Source of the DNA: Takakia lepidozioides
Lineage: Eukaryota; Streptophyta; Takakiopsida; Takakiales; Takakiaceae
Direction of reading: 5' to 3'
DNA: 64,000 nucleotides
NCBI GenBank assembly: GCA_030704615.1
Contig: CM060732.1
Location: forward strand, 21,018,001 to 21,082,000
Part shown: positions 20,565 through 29,902 of the stretch, one piece after another
How the letters are laid out: each line of letters starts with the position of its first letter
Numbering within the stretch: the stretch's first letter is position 1
Program-made: the position numbers and the translations under genes
Notes under the pieces: generated by a model
What the model was told of the DNA's origin: nothing
Database searches by the model: none
Seen by the model: only the letters and a program-made list of their open reading frames with translations

Positions 20565-21948
20565 TGGACTAGCAAGGCTTCTGCAGGGCATGGACAAGAA
20601 ACATGACGGACACCCTTGGTGCATGACAAAAACGTCGAACATCCACAATGACATTGGATTGAAATTTTGAAGGTCGGTCTGCGTTGGGCATTGTAAGTGC
20701 GTGAATATTTCTTGCCCTCACCTGAGAAACAGCGCTAAACCAAACGAAAGTGAGTGGGAAGGTGTGCCCCTGAATCCTTTCACCCCAGGGCTTGCCCCTC
20801 CCAAGACCAATATTTTTGTGTGCAAGTTCTGCAAACTTTCCCCGTCTTGTGCTTCTGTGTGCCACGCTCATATGTACCAGGTGGCACACCGATGCAAGAC
20901 AATGACTCGTGCCTGCATTCATATGGGTACACACGAGCATCCTGTGTCCAAAGGAAGTTGCAGGGATAGCGTGGATATCGCTAGAAATCTGCTGAAGCAG
21001 GAGTTCCACAATGCCACTTGTGCAACACCTTCTGCTATAGCGCTTGCAGCTAGCAAGGCATTCCTGGAAAAACACATACTGGGTGAAGGGGATGTGACAC
21101 AACCAATGCTGGAAGCAGATTCGCTTGAGGCAGTGATGGACCATTTCTCCGTGTTGAGCTCTCCCAATATTCGAAACCAGGTGAATGCACTCAAAATGGG
21201 CACAAGCACTGCTGGATTCATGGACAACATCATGCACCTCATACGGAGGAGTCGCTATGAATTCATTCAAAACAGTATCTTCCCTGGCCAGGGCTCGTCC
21301 AAGGTGTATTTGTTCCAGATGTCCACAGTGGGCAAAGGCAGTGGTTTGAGCATTGTTCGCCGAATGCAACCTGGAGGAGATTTGGCAAAATGTTGGTTAA
21401 TGTTTGATCGCTGCAAACGGGTGAAGGGTTGGACAACCATGGCGTGCCATGTGTACGATCCAGCGTACCAACGTATGCTCTCCATAGCAATTTGTGATAT
21501 GCAGTCGGAGGACACTGAATCCCAGATGCTCATGTGGAATTCGCTCCTGGCCGTCATGCAGTGCAATGGAATACAGAACACAAATTTTGCGAGCTTCATG
21601 GCTGATAGTGCACAGGCAAATTTCAATGCAGTGCGACGCGTATTTGGTTCGGGGGATCCTAAGGTCCCAATGGAAAATAGGGAGCACACATGCCTCTTCC
21701 ATTGGAGTCAATCTCTGGCACGTCATACAAAGCGCTGCATTCGCCCTGACCTTTAGTTGGAGCATAGAAGGCTCTGCCTCAAGTACAAAAATGCCACCTC
21801 AATGGGAGAAGCTGAGAGCACTTACGAAGCAATCCGGGCTTGGTGGTTCTCCTCTGGTGCTGCTACTGGTATCCATCTAAAGGAGTTGGAGGACTGGTTG
21901 GTTTTCTGGCACTTCAGGTACAGACAGTGGGGAGCTTTCATGACGACG
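20565..21948 (+). pseudogene. MULE-like transposase-derived gene, main part
   Basis: It continues the frame interrupted at 7284. Order: a Cys/His zinc-binding-like N-domain (HPWCM, VGHCKC, SCPHLRN, FVCKFC ... SVCHAHMYQVAH, then MTRACIHMGTHEHPVSKG), a helical segment, then a transposase-like core with MSTVGKGSGLSIVRRMQPGG, WTTMACHVYDPAYQRM, IAICDMQSEDTESQMLMWNS, NFASFMADSAQANFNAVRRV and REHTCLFHWSQSL. The MADSAQANF and CLFHW blocks are of the MULE transposase fold. In-frame stops are a TGA at 20668 and a TAG at 21754 where CAG is likely. The exon ends at 21948 (ACG|GTAAGT). Whether this was a transposon or a domesticated gene cannot be told from one copy. Confidence 0.7.
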
Positions 21949-22083
21949 GTAAGTCTCTTCAATCCCAGAAACACAAATTTCACTTTGCATCATGCCTTTT
22001 CATTTGGGGTTGTTGGATTGTCACTTGCAGAACCTCTTCCATTTCTTTTCGTTCCTCACATTTCCATGCAATGCCTCCTGCAG

Positions 22084-22137
22084 GACATGTCATTGGAGGA
22101 CTTGGCCGACATGCCATCCTGTAATTTGGCGGAGACT
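22084..22137 (+). pseudogene. MULE-like gene, following exon (truncated)
   Basis: After acceptor CTCCTGCAG the frame reads DMSLEDLADMPSCNLAET. In this family the CNLAET block is normally followed by HNKW. Here it breaks into GGTTGGTTAGG..., so the gene is truncated at 22137 by an insertion or rearrangement. Confidence 0.6.
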
Positions 22138-23492
22138 GGTTGGTTAGGTTTCTTTAACCAGCCATAACTTCATGTGGTTAAGGCTGATTGGCCTTTTTTT
22201 TGGCTCACTCGACAGATAATCGGGTCCCCCTTCATATGGCATTGGCCAATTGATCAATGCCTGAAGGGGTATGGGTCTGGACCAATTGGAAGGGGGCACA
22301 CTCAGCTTTTTGAGGCCAATTTGGCCCCCCTAACCTGCCCAAGTTGCTGACATGGCAACTGCGGTCAGGTTAGGGTGACTGAAAGATACCCCATAAAGGT
22401 TAGGGCGGCACGCCCAAACCCCTTGATTGCCCGGCAGGGGCATGGCGCCCGGCGCAGGTCTGGGCATTCCCAGGCCTGGGCCCTAGCCTGAATCCACGGC
22501 GATGGCAGCTCCGGCTAACACCATGCAGGGCGGGCTGGAGGGAGTGCAGCCGCGATGGCGGCAGAGCTCGGGGCTCGAGAAAAACGCCATGAGGGGTGGG
22601 CCAAACCTAGGGCGGGGGTTTGAGAGGGTTGAGGGTGGAGTGGCCCCCCATGAAAGCAGGGCCGGGTAGCTAGAGGAGCTGCCAAACCCTGCGCCCTTCT
22701 GGGCTACGGCTCCAAATATCCTAGGGGATCCAAACACAAGAAAATCAAGACTGGCTATGGCATAGATTCTCCTCTTCTGACCCACCACCCAGCCATCTCC
22801 GTGAAACTCCCTTCCTCGATGCCTTTGTAGAAGCGCAGTGCACATGGTCGGCTGATATAAGTAGCTTTTCCCCAACGGCTTCAGAAAAGACCACCAGATC
22901 AAGGACCCAATGCTGATTCATGGCATCTCTGCCACTAATTGAAGACATCTCTGCTGTTCGGGTCCGTGCTCAGAAAATAATGCAGTATAAACAACAAATG
23001 ACACACGATGATGGATGACCCACCACTGAATGAAGACATCTTTGCAGTTGGTCAGGTCTCTTATCCAAAAAACATGCAGTATAAAAAACAAATGGCACAC
23101 AATGATAAAGGTGCTTTGGATGTTAAATGTGCGCAAGATGATGTTTGTGCGGTGGATGATGTCGATGGATGATTGATGATGTCGGTCGATGATTCATGAT
23201 GTCGGTGCGTTGTATGATGCACATGTGCTGATGAAAAACGTTGACAGTTAGGGTTTTTACAATGTACATGTACCCCCCAATATTATGGAGGTCATTTATA
23301 AGTATATCACATAACCAATAAGACCTTATATATAACCTTAGATAACATAGGTTGTCAGAGTTGTAGACGTTGTATACATGTATCATTAATATACAATAGA
23401 CAATGGTAGCAATCATCGGCACCCTTGTTGCTTTGCCATTCAAATTGGTCGGATCACGTACCTGACATCTTGGAGGTATGCTTGGCATGTTA
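22138..23492. other. unassigned spacer with small repeats
   Basis: It begins with an imperfect inverted repeat (GGTTGGTTA ... TAACCAGCC, 22138-22164), then GC-rich sequence with CCCGG/GGGCC words to about 22500. 22483-22902 (minus) is open for 139 codons without a recognised domain. 22941-23110 is an imperfect ~91-bp direct repeat (GAAGACATCT ... ATGCAGTATAAA), followed by a GATGATGTCGGT-rich stretch. Nothing else was identified. Confidence 0.5.
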
Positions 23493-23497
23493 GTTTT

Positions 23498-24116
23498 TGT
23501 CACGGACATAGCCCAGAGCAACTTACCAGGAGTAAATACCAGAAATCACCAAGTTACGGAAAGTTACCATGACTTATCGTGATTTACCATGATCTACCAT
23601 GATTTATCATTATTTACCAAGTTACCGGGAGTTTACCAAATTACCAAGAGTAACTTGGGAAACTACTCAGGAAGCTTCCTTTGGAGGAAACTTCTCCATC
23701 AAGATACATCTTTTGTTTAAGGAAGATTCTCCATCAAGAAACCTTTGTTTAATCTTGGAAACTTCTCCAGCAAGAAACCTCCATATGGGAAGCTTCTTGG
23801 GGACGCTTCTTAGTAGCCTGTATATATAGGAGGCGAGACTGGACACTCTTCAGTCTCGCCAACACAACTTCAAGCTACTCGTTCCAAGTCCAGTATCCAG
23901 TCCAGTTTCCAGTATCTGGTATTCCAGTCCAGTTCCCAGCGTTCAAGTATCCGAGTCGAGTTCCAGTATTTTGTACTCTTGTCCATTGTTATAAAGATCA
24001 TCTTGATTCATGTTCACCTACCATGCATTCGGCCACACCAACCTTGACTGCTTGTCTAGTCTTGTACATCTAGTCTGATCTCTTGTTTATGTTCTGTCAT
24101 GTTCTCGTCCTTAACA
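23498..24116 (+). repeat. 5' LTR of the chromovirus
   Basis: 619 bp. A TATATATA box at 23821-23828 is followed by a perfect 10-bp stem (GGCGAGACTG 23832-23841, loop 9, CAGTCTCGCC 23851-23860). Transcription would be expected to start close to the second arm. Short CCAGTAT/CCAGTCC repeats follow in U5 (about 23885-23965). The 3' LTR has one base changed in the second arm. Confidence 0.95.
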
Positions 24117-24129
24117 GTTCGGCGAGACT
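24117..24129 (+). other. candidate self-priming PBS of the chromovirus
   Basis: The sequence directly after the LTR is GTTCGGCGAGACT. It lacks the TGG start of a tRNA-primed PBS. GGCGAGACT (24121-24129) is the exact complement of AGTCTCGCC at 23852-23860, just past the TATA box. With a one-base bulge the pairing extends to AAC/GTT. Tf1/sushi-type elements prime from their own folded RNA 5' end in this way. Confidence 0.6.
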
Positions 24130-24154
24130 AAAGTTTGTTCTTTAGTTAGTTAAG

Positions 24155-25176
24155 ATGGAAGCATTTGCGGAAATGGTCACCACATTGCAGAGTCTTCAGC
24201 TCCAGATGCAAGAACTTCGTACATCTACCGCCCAATCGCAAGCTGATCAGTCTCAAGATCTTGGCAACGCTCTCCACAATTTGCAGCAACAAATTTCAGA
24301 GTTAAAGGAGTCGAACAATGGATCTTCAACCATACGAGTCCCTACTGCAACGGTTCCTCTTCAACAAATTACGATAGAACCAAAGATTAACATGCCCGAT
24401 AAATTTGATGGGACGAGATCAAGATTTCGCGGTTTTATTCAACAAGTACGACTGTTCCTATGACTACATCCACGACGTTATCCTGATGAAGGTATTCAAG
24501 TGGGATTCGTGGACACCCTTCTGTCAGGCACTGCCCTATCTTGGTTTGCACCGCTATTAGAAAAAAAATCGCATTTACTTACAATTTTGAAGCATTCATG
24601 TCCGAGTTCACTGTAACGTTTGGAGAAAATGATAGAGAGAGAGTTGTAGAAACAAAGATGCGAAATCTTCGACAAGGAGCACGTCCTGCTTCCGTTTATG
24701 CTGCCAAATTTCGACAACTTGCGTGCGATCTCGACTGGAATGAGAAGAGCCTCATTAGTCAGTTTCGATGTGGACTAAAAGATGATATAAAAGATTTGTT
24801 GCTGACAATGCCAAACGTGAGCACACTGAGTGAATTCATCACCCAAGTCATTGCATGCGATAATCGTTTGTTCGAAAGACATCAAAAGAAGCAATTTGGA
24901 TGGTCTACGACGCATCATGTCACTGCTACTACGACACCAAACACAACGATCCATCAGACATCCAGTAGTGATCCTATGAAGATTGATGCTGTCCGATTCA
25001 AGCCATTGACGCCACAAGAAAAACAAAGGCGACGCTCGAATGGATTATGCCTCTATTGCGGAGAAGAAGATCGCATAGCATTAAACTGCCCCAACAAGAG
25101 AAGATTCAAAGCTCGGGGCACAACTCAAGTGTTCGATACGAGGAGGTCAGAAAACGAAGATGTCCAATCACAGTAG
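24155..25176 (+). pseudogene. gag of the chromovirus
   Basis: Starts MEAFAEMVTTLQSLQLQMQE, a coiled-coil-like N-terminus, then IEPKINMPDKFDGTRSRFRG and, after a TGA near 24462 (an Arg CGA by context) and one frame change near 24575, the gag domain (FRQLACDLDWNEKSLISQF, LKDDIKDLLLTMPN). The C-terminal zinc knuckle is CLYCGEEDRIALNC: the expected His is Arg, so it should not bind zinc normally. It forms the particle and packages RNA; this copy is inactive. Confidence 0.85.
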
Positions 25177-25494
25177 GGACCATGCGGCTGGACACCACAA
25201 ATTTCTTACCGAAAAAAAGTTTTTTTCTACCTCCAGACCCTGCACTTTGCTTCACAGTTCCGGTAAAAATCAGAGTGCAAAATCGAGATATCACTGTAGA
25301 AGCACTTTTGGACTCAGGAGCTTCAGCTTGTTTTATGGACAAAAACTTTGCGAAGCAAAACAATTCAGTTCATCAACTAGAGGTCGCAAGTACGTGTCCA
25401 TGTCTTTCACTTGTTTTTTCCCTATGAGACATTCACACCGGCCTCCGTTGAAGTCATCCATGGACGACCATTACCATTAGGAAATGTGGACCAT
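25047..25494 (+). pseudogene. aspartic protease of the chromovirus
   Basis: The frame reads FTVPVKIRVQNRDITVEALL then DSGASACFMDKNFAKQ, which holds the D-S-G active site, and continues after a frame slip near 25410 to [19 protein letters not shown]. It overlaps the end of gag in another frame. It ends abruptly at about 25495, where the reading jumps to the other strand. Confidence 0.8.
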
Positions 25495-25972
25495 TGAATT
25501 TTGAATGTCGGATGAAGTGCTTCGACAAAATTTTATCAATGTATTCACGTAATGCAGCCAACTCCGTCTGGGATAAGTTATAGATTGGGCCGAATGGTGG
25601 TTGGGCTCCTTTTTGTAACTCAATTGCACAGTCATAAGGTCAATGTTCTGGCAATATGTCTGCATTTTTCTTCTCGAAGACATCTTTGAAATCTTGATAT
25701 TGAGCAGGTAATGTTGAAGTACCTTTGTCTGTTATGGTCTTGATCGGAGTCGCATAAAGTACAAATGCCGCCTCCTTTTTGGTAGCTCTCATGAAAGCTC
25801 TAGCTCCAAAGAATAAGGGTTGAATACCTTTGATATTTCTACATTTTTGTCTTACAGAAATTTTTCGCGATCGCCAGTCGATGTCGGGATTGTGAAGTAC
25901 GAACCAGGGAAGTCCAAGGATCACAAGATTCGTTGGAAAACAATATGTGATGCTTGATCTTTAAGCTTCACT
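25495..25972 (-). other. inverted segment inside the chromovirus pol
   Basis: The plus strand is non-coding here, but the minus strand reads VILGLPWFVLHNPDIDWRSR, then YQDFKDVFEKKNADILPEH, a TGA, and [20 protein letters not shown] ending near KHFIRHSK. This is exactly the protease-to-RT linker missing from the plus strand, between GNVDH (about 25494) and [11 protein letters not shown] (about 25975). The element was therefore inverted over about 475 bp after it was made. Confidence 0.85.
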
Positions 25973-27345
25973 TCACGGGGGCACCTATCTTGTTTGTGAA
26001 AAAAAAGGACAAATCATTACGCATGTGTGTTGACTATCGCGGTCTCAACAAAGTCACAATCAAGAATCGTTATCCGTTGTCGCTGATTTCTGGGCTTCTC
26101 GACCAGCTGGGACGAGCGAAGATTTTTACCAAAATCGACTTGAGAGGAGCTTATAACCTTGTCCGTACTACGGATAAAAGAAGGAGACGAATGGAAAACA
26201 GCTTTTCGAACAAGGTATGGACATTTTGAATACAGTGTTATGCCTTTCGGTCTTACAAATGCTCCAGCAATTTTCCAACATATGATGAATGACATCTTTC
26301 GAGAATTTTTAGATGACTTTGTAGTCATCTATTTGGACGACATTTTAATATTTTCACATAATGAAGAAGAACATGGCCGCCATGTACGCCTTGTCCTTGA
26401 TAAATTAAGAGAAAAATGATTATATGCCAAGTTAGAGAAATGTTTTTTCCATCAATATGAGGTCGAATTTTTGGGCTACATTATTTCCGACAAAGTCGTC
26501 TTTATGGATCAGAAGAAAATACAAATCATCATCGAGTTGATTAAACCAACTTCGGTCCGAGATGTACAATGTTTTCTGGGCTTTGCAAATTTCTATAGAA
26601 TCTTCATCAATGACTACTCCAAAATTGCTGCACCATTGACACGACTCATAGGGAAGGACAAATTTGTATGGGACGAGAAGGCTGACCAGACATTTGAAAG
26701 GCTGAAGCAGACATTTACAACGGCTCCCATACTGGTACATGCAGACCCATCTAAACCATTCTTCTTAGAAGCAGATGCATCGGACTTTGCACTTGACGCA
26801 GTACTCTCTCAATACGGTATAGATGTTTTCGTTCTCGCAAATTTTCCGCTGCGGAGATCAATTATGAAATCCATGACAAAGAACTTTTAGCGATTATCGA
26901 TGTTTTTGAGGAGTGGCGACATCTATTGGAGGGAGCTAAACATCAGGTCACTGTCTATACCGATCACAAAAACCTCGAATATTTTATGAGTGCTCGTGTT
27001 TTGAATCGACGTCAAGCGAGATGGAGTATGTCACTAGCAAGGTTTGATTTTGTTATTACCTACCGTCCCGGACATCTTCAAGGAAAACCAGATGCTCTCT
27101 CTCGACGATCGTATCTTGCGCCAAAAGAAGGGGATGCAGCTTTTGACCAACAAAAATCCAACGTCCTGAAACCAGCAAATCTCCAATTGAATATGTTATC
27201 CATGTCCACATATGACGATGCAGAGATCATAAAGGAGATTCAGGAAGCACTGAAGAATGACCATTTTGCTACGACACTACGAAGTCAACTAAATCAACCT
27301 CGAGACAACCCACATGTTACAAAACGACTTCGAATTCAAAGATGA
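25973..27345 (+). pseudogene. reverse transcriptase and RNase H of the chromovirus
   Basis: [33 protein letters not shown], a frame change near 26165, [20 protein letters not shown], the catalytic [11 protein letters not shown], a TGA at 26417, then FLGYIISDKVVFMDQKKI and FLGFANFYRIFINDYSKIAA. RNase [20 protein letters not shown], a frame change near 26835, [32 protein letters not shown] and [17 protein letters not shown]. All hallmark residues can be read, but three or more breaks prevent expression of one protein. Confidence 0.92.
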
Positions 27346-28479
27346 CTTACTTTACTTCAAGGGACTTCTCTATGTACCTCCAGGACCTACACGACTTCGA
27401 ATTCTTCAAATATGTCATGATCTTCCGGCTGCAGGACATTTCGGCTTCAACAAAACATTGGAATTGATATCCAGGGACTATTGGTAGCCGCAGATGTGGA
27501 AATTAGTGAAAGAATTTATAAAATCTTGCGACACGTGTGCTAGAGCGAAGGGACCACGACATCGACCTTACGACTTTCTTCAACCATTACCCATTCCCAA
27601 GGGTCCATTGTCGTCCGTGTCTATGGACTTTATTACGGACCTTCCAATTTCCAAGACCACCGATTCAATCCTTGTTATTGTAGATCGTTTTACGAAGATG
27701 ACACATTTTATTCCATGTAATAAGACGGTTACCGGCGAGGAAACTGCAAGACTCTTCCTCAATAATATCTACCGCATTCATGGACTCCCGAAGGACATCG
27801 TATCTGATCGAGGACCACAGTTCATATCAAATTTCTGGAGGGGATTATTTCACATATTGGATACTAAGATCAACCTCTCTACAGCTAATCATCCACAGAC
27901 TGATGGTCAAACCGAACGTGTAAACCAGATTTTGGAGCAGTATCTTCGCTATACGATAAATTATCACCAAGATAATTGGACGGACCTTCTGTCATTGGCT
28001 GAGTTTGCCTACAACAACACTATACATTCTTCGAAGCAAACTCCATTTTTCTCCAATTATGGTCATCATCCTCGAGCAAACCATTTTCACATGAAAACTG
28101 TTGGAAGCCCTGCTGCAGAAAACCTTGCTACTCATCTTGCTACGATTCACAATGAGCTTACATCCCACCTCGCAGAAGCTCAAAAACAATACAAGGAGTA
28201 TGCAGATCAACGTCGCCAACTCCAACCCCAGTTCAAGGTTGGAGATCGTGTGTGGCTTCTTCGACGGAACATATAAACCTCGCGACCATCAAAGAAGTTG
28301 GATTATCAATGCCTGGGACATCAAAATTATTCGACAAATAAATCTAGCTAGTTTTCGGCTTGAACTCCCACGAAGTATGCGTATCCATCCGGTCTTTCAT
28401 GTTTCACTATTGGAATTGTATCATCCATCGAATATTCCAGGGAGAGTTTCCGTACCACCTCCACCAATCGAAGTCAATT
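27340..28479 (+). pseudogene. integrase of the chromovirus
   Basis: After a frame change near 27330: CHDLPAAGHFGFNKTLELIS and CDTCARAKGPRHRP (HHCC zinc region), a TAG at about 27485, then the DDE core: SMDFITDLPISKTTDSILVI, IVSDRGPQFISNFWRG and NHPQTDGQTERVNQILEQYL. D, D and E are all present. The GPY-type C-terminal part begins FKVGDRVWLLRRNI and is continued in another frame by FRLELPRSMRIHPVFHVSLL. It inserts element DNA into the genome. Confidence 0.92.
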
Positions 28480-28481
28480 AG

Positions 28482-28673
28482 GAAATTGAGTATGAAGTCG
28501 ACGAAGTCCTAGACTCTCGCATCAAGTATAAACGTCTTGAGTATTTCGTACATTGGAAAGGCTACGACATCAGCGAACGAACGTGGGAACCTTCATCCAA
28601 CCTCGTCAATGCCTCTGACAAAGTCCAAGAGTTTCATCAACGATATCCAGCTAAGCCCCGAGCTAGACGTTAA
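28482..28673 (+). pseudogene. chromodomain at the integrase C-terminus
   Basis: It directly follows a TAG (28479-28481) in the same frame: EIEYEVDEVLDSRIKYKRLE then YFVHWKGYDISERTWEPSSN. The aromatic residues of the methyl-lysine cage of the classical chromodomain are visible (Y near the start, W and Y/W in HWKGY and TWEP). Such domains steer insertion toward marked chromatin. The frame ends with TAA at 28671. Confidence 0.9.
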
Positions 28674-28776
28674 TGAGTCATCACAACGATGATGTCAGCC
28701 AAGCTAGCTTCAAGGAGAAGACTTCACATTCAATGTACATGATACACGCTAAGGAGGGACGAGCACCACACATCAG

Positions 28777-29104
28777 TATATATAGCTACACTTCCAGCAC
28801 TCTTGCATCTTGTATTGGCAACATGGAGTCACAAGAACCAGATACATTGGAGTTGTCGCTTACCCAACTACCAGATCAGCCGTTCCGACTCTCACGACCT
28901 TTAACATCAAGTCGACGCTCTCGAGACGATGGGCCACCAATGCGACGCATACTTCCTCGTCTGGGCCCCGTACGACGGCAAGTAGAGCCTACTCAAAGTT
29001 TGATAATTCTGTTGGAGGTTGAGGCTTTGGACCCAGAGGGCAACGATATCATGTTTGAAGGCAACTTCGAAAATCAGAATGCTCAAATTACTACGTGGTC
29101 CTAA
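28777..29104 (+). CDS. accessory ORF after pol in the chromovirus, with own TATA box
   Basis: A TATATATAG at 28777-28785 precedes an ATG at 28823. From there 93 codons are open to the stop at 29102: MESQEPDTLELSLTQLPDQP, an Arg/Ser/Pro-rich middle (SRRSRDDGPPMRRILPRLGP) and an acidic end. A frame open from 28673 reads through the same codons. No family is recognised. After the stop, a related reading continues briefly in another frame (GPKFKVLDTINGYMDL), suggesting the protein was once longer. The TATA suggests subgenomic transcription, but this is inference. Confidence 0.4.
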
Positions 29105-29265
29105 GTTCAAGGTGTTGGACACCATCAATGGTTACATGGACCTATAAATCATTTGAGTCAAGAACGAAGAGCCGAATACTTGGCAAATACCATTCGTCGG
29201 ATTTTGGATTTTCTCCAACTCTAAGGAAGTCTAAGATTTTACCGCTCCTCGAGGAAATCGGTGCT

Positions 29266-29279
29266 AGAAGATGGGGTGA
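29266..29279 (+). other. polypurine tract of the chromovirus
   Basis: AGAAGATGGGGTGA, purine-rich with two T interruptions, abuts the 3' LTR at 29280, as expected for the plus-strand primer. Confidence 0.6.
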
Positions 29280-29897
29280 TGTCACAGACATAGCCCAGAG
29301 GAACTTACCAGGAGTAAATACCAGAAGTTACTATGTTACCAAAAGTTACCATGATTTACCATGATTTACCATTATTTACCAAGTTACCGGGAGTTTACCA
29401 AATTACCAAGAGTAACTTGGGAAACTACTCAGGAAGCTTTCTTTGGAGGAAACTTCTCCATCAAGATACCTCCTTTGTTTAAGGAAGCTTCTCCATCAAG
29501 AAACCTTTGTTTAATCTTAGAAACTTCTCCAGCAAGAAACCTCCATATGGGAAGCTTCTTGGGGAAGCTTCTTAGTAGCCTGTATATATAGGAGGCGAGA
29601 CTGGACACTCTTCAGTTTCGCCAACACAAGTTCAAGCTACTCGTTCCAAGTCCAGTACTCCAGTCCAGCTTCCAGTATCCAGTCCAGCTCCAGTATTTGG
29701 TATTCCAGTCCAGTTCCCAGCATTCCAGTATCCGAGTCGAATTCCAGTATTTTGTACTCTTGTCCATTGTTATAAAGATCATCTTGATTCATGTTCACCA
29801 ACCATGCATTCGGCCACACCGACCTTGACTGCTTGTCTAGTCTTGTACATCTAGTCTGATCTCTTGTTTATGTTCTGTCATGTTCTCGTCCTTGACA
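29280..29897 (+). repeat. 3' LTR of the chromovirus
   Basis: 618 bp, same ends as the 5' LTR. TATATATA is at about 29584-29591. The second hairpin arm reads CAGTTTCGCC instead of CAGTCTCGCC. An extra CCAGCTCCAG-like repeat lies in U5. Confidence 0.95.
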
Positions 29898-29902
29898 GTT
29901 TT

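Larger units (their letters stand above)
23498..29897 (+). mobile_element. 6.4-kb chromovirus (Ty3 LTR retrotransposon with chromodomain)
   Basis: LTRs at 23498-24116 and 29280-29897, both TGT...ACA, with a perfect 5-bp target duplication GTTTT (23493-23497 and 29898-29902). Order on the plus strand: gag, protease, RT, RNase H, integrase, chromodomain, accessory ORF, PPT. Pol is broken by several stops and frameshifts and by an inverted segment of about 475 bp between protease and RT. The LTRs differ by a few percent by eye. Confidence 0.95.

Noticed and set aside
20569-21369. 266-codon minus-strand ORF opposite the MULE-like gene
   Set aside because: It has no motifs and mirrors a plus-strand frame with clear transposase blocks.
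22483-22902. 139-codon minus-strand ORF as a gene
   Set aside because: GC-rich, low-complexity, no recognised domain and no supporting neighbours; left as unassigned.
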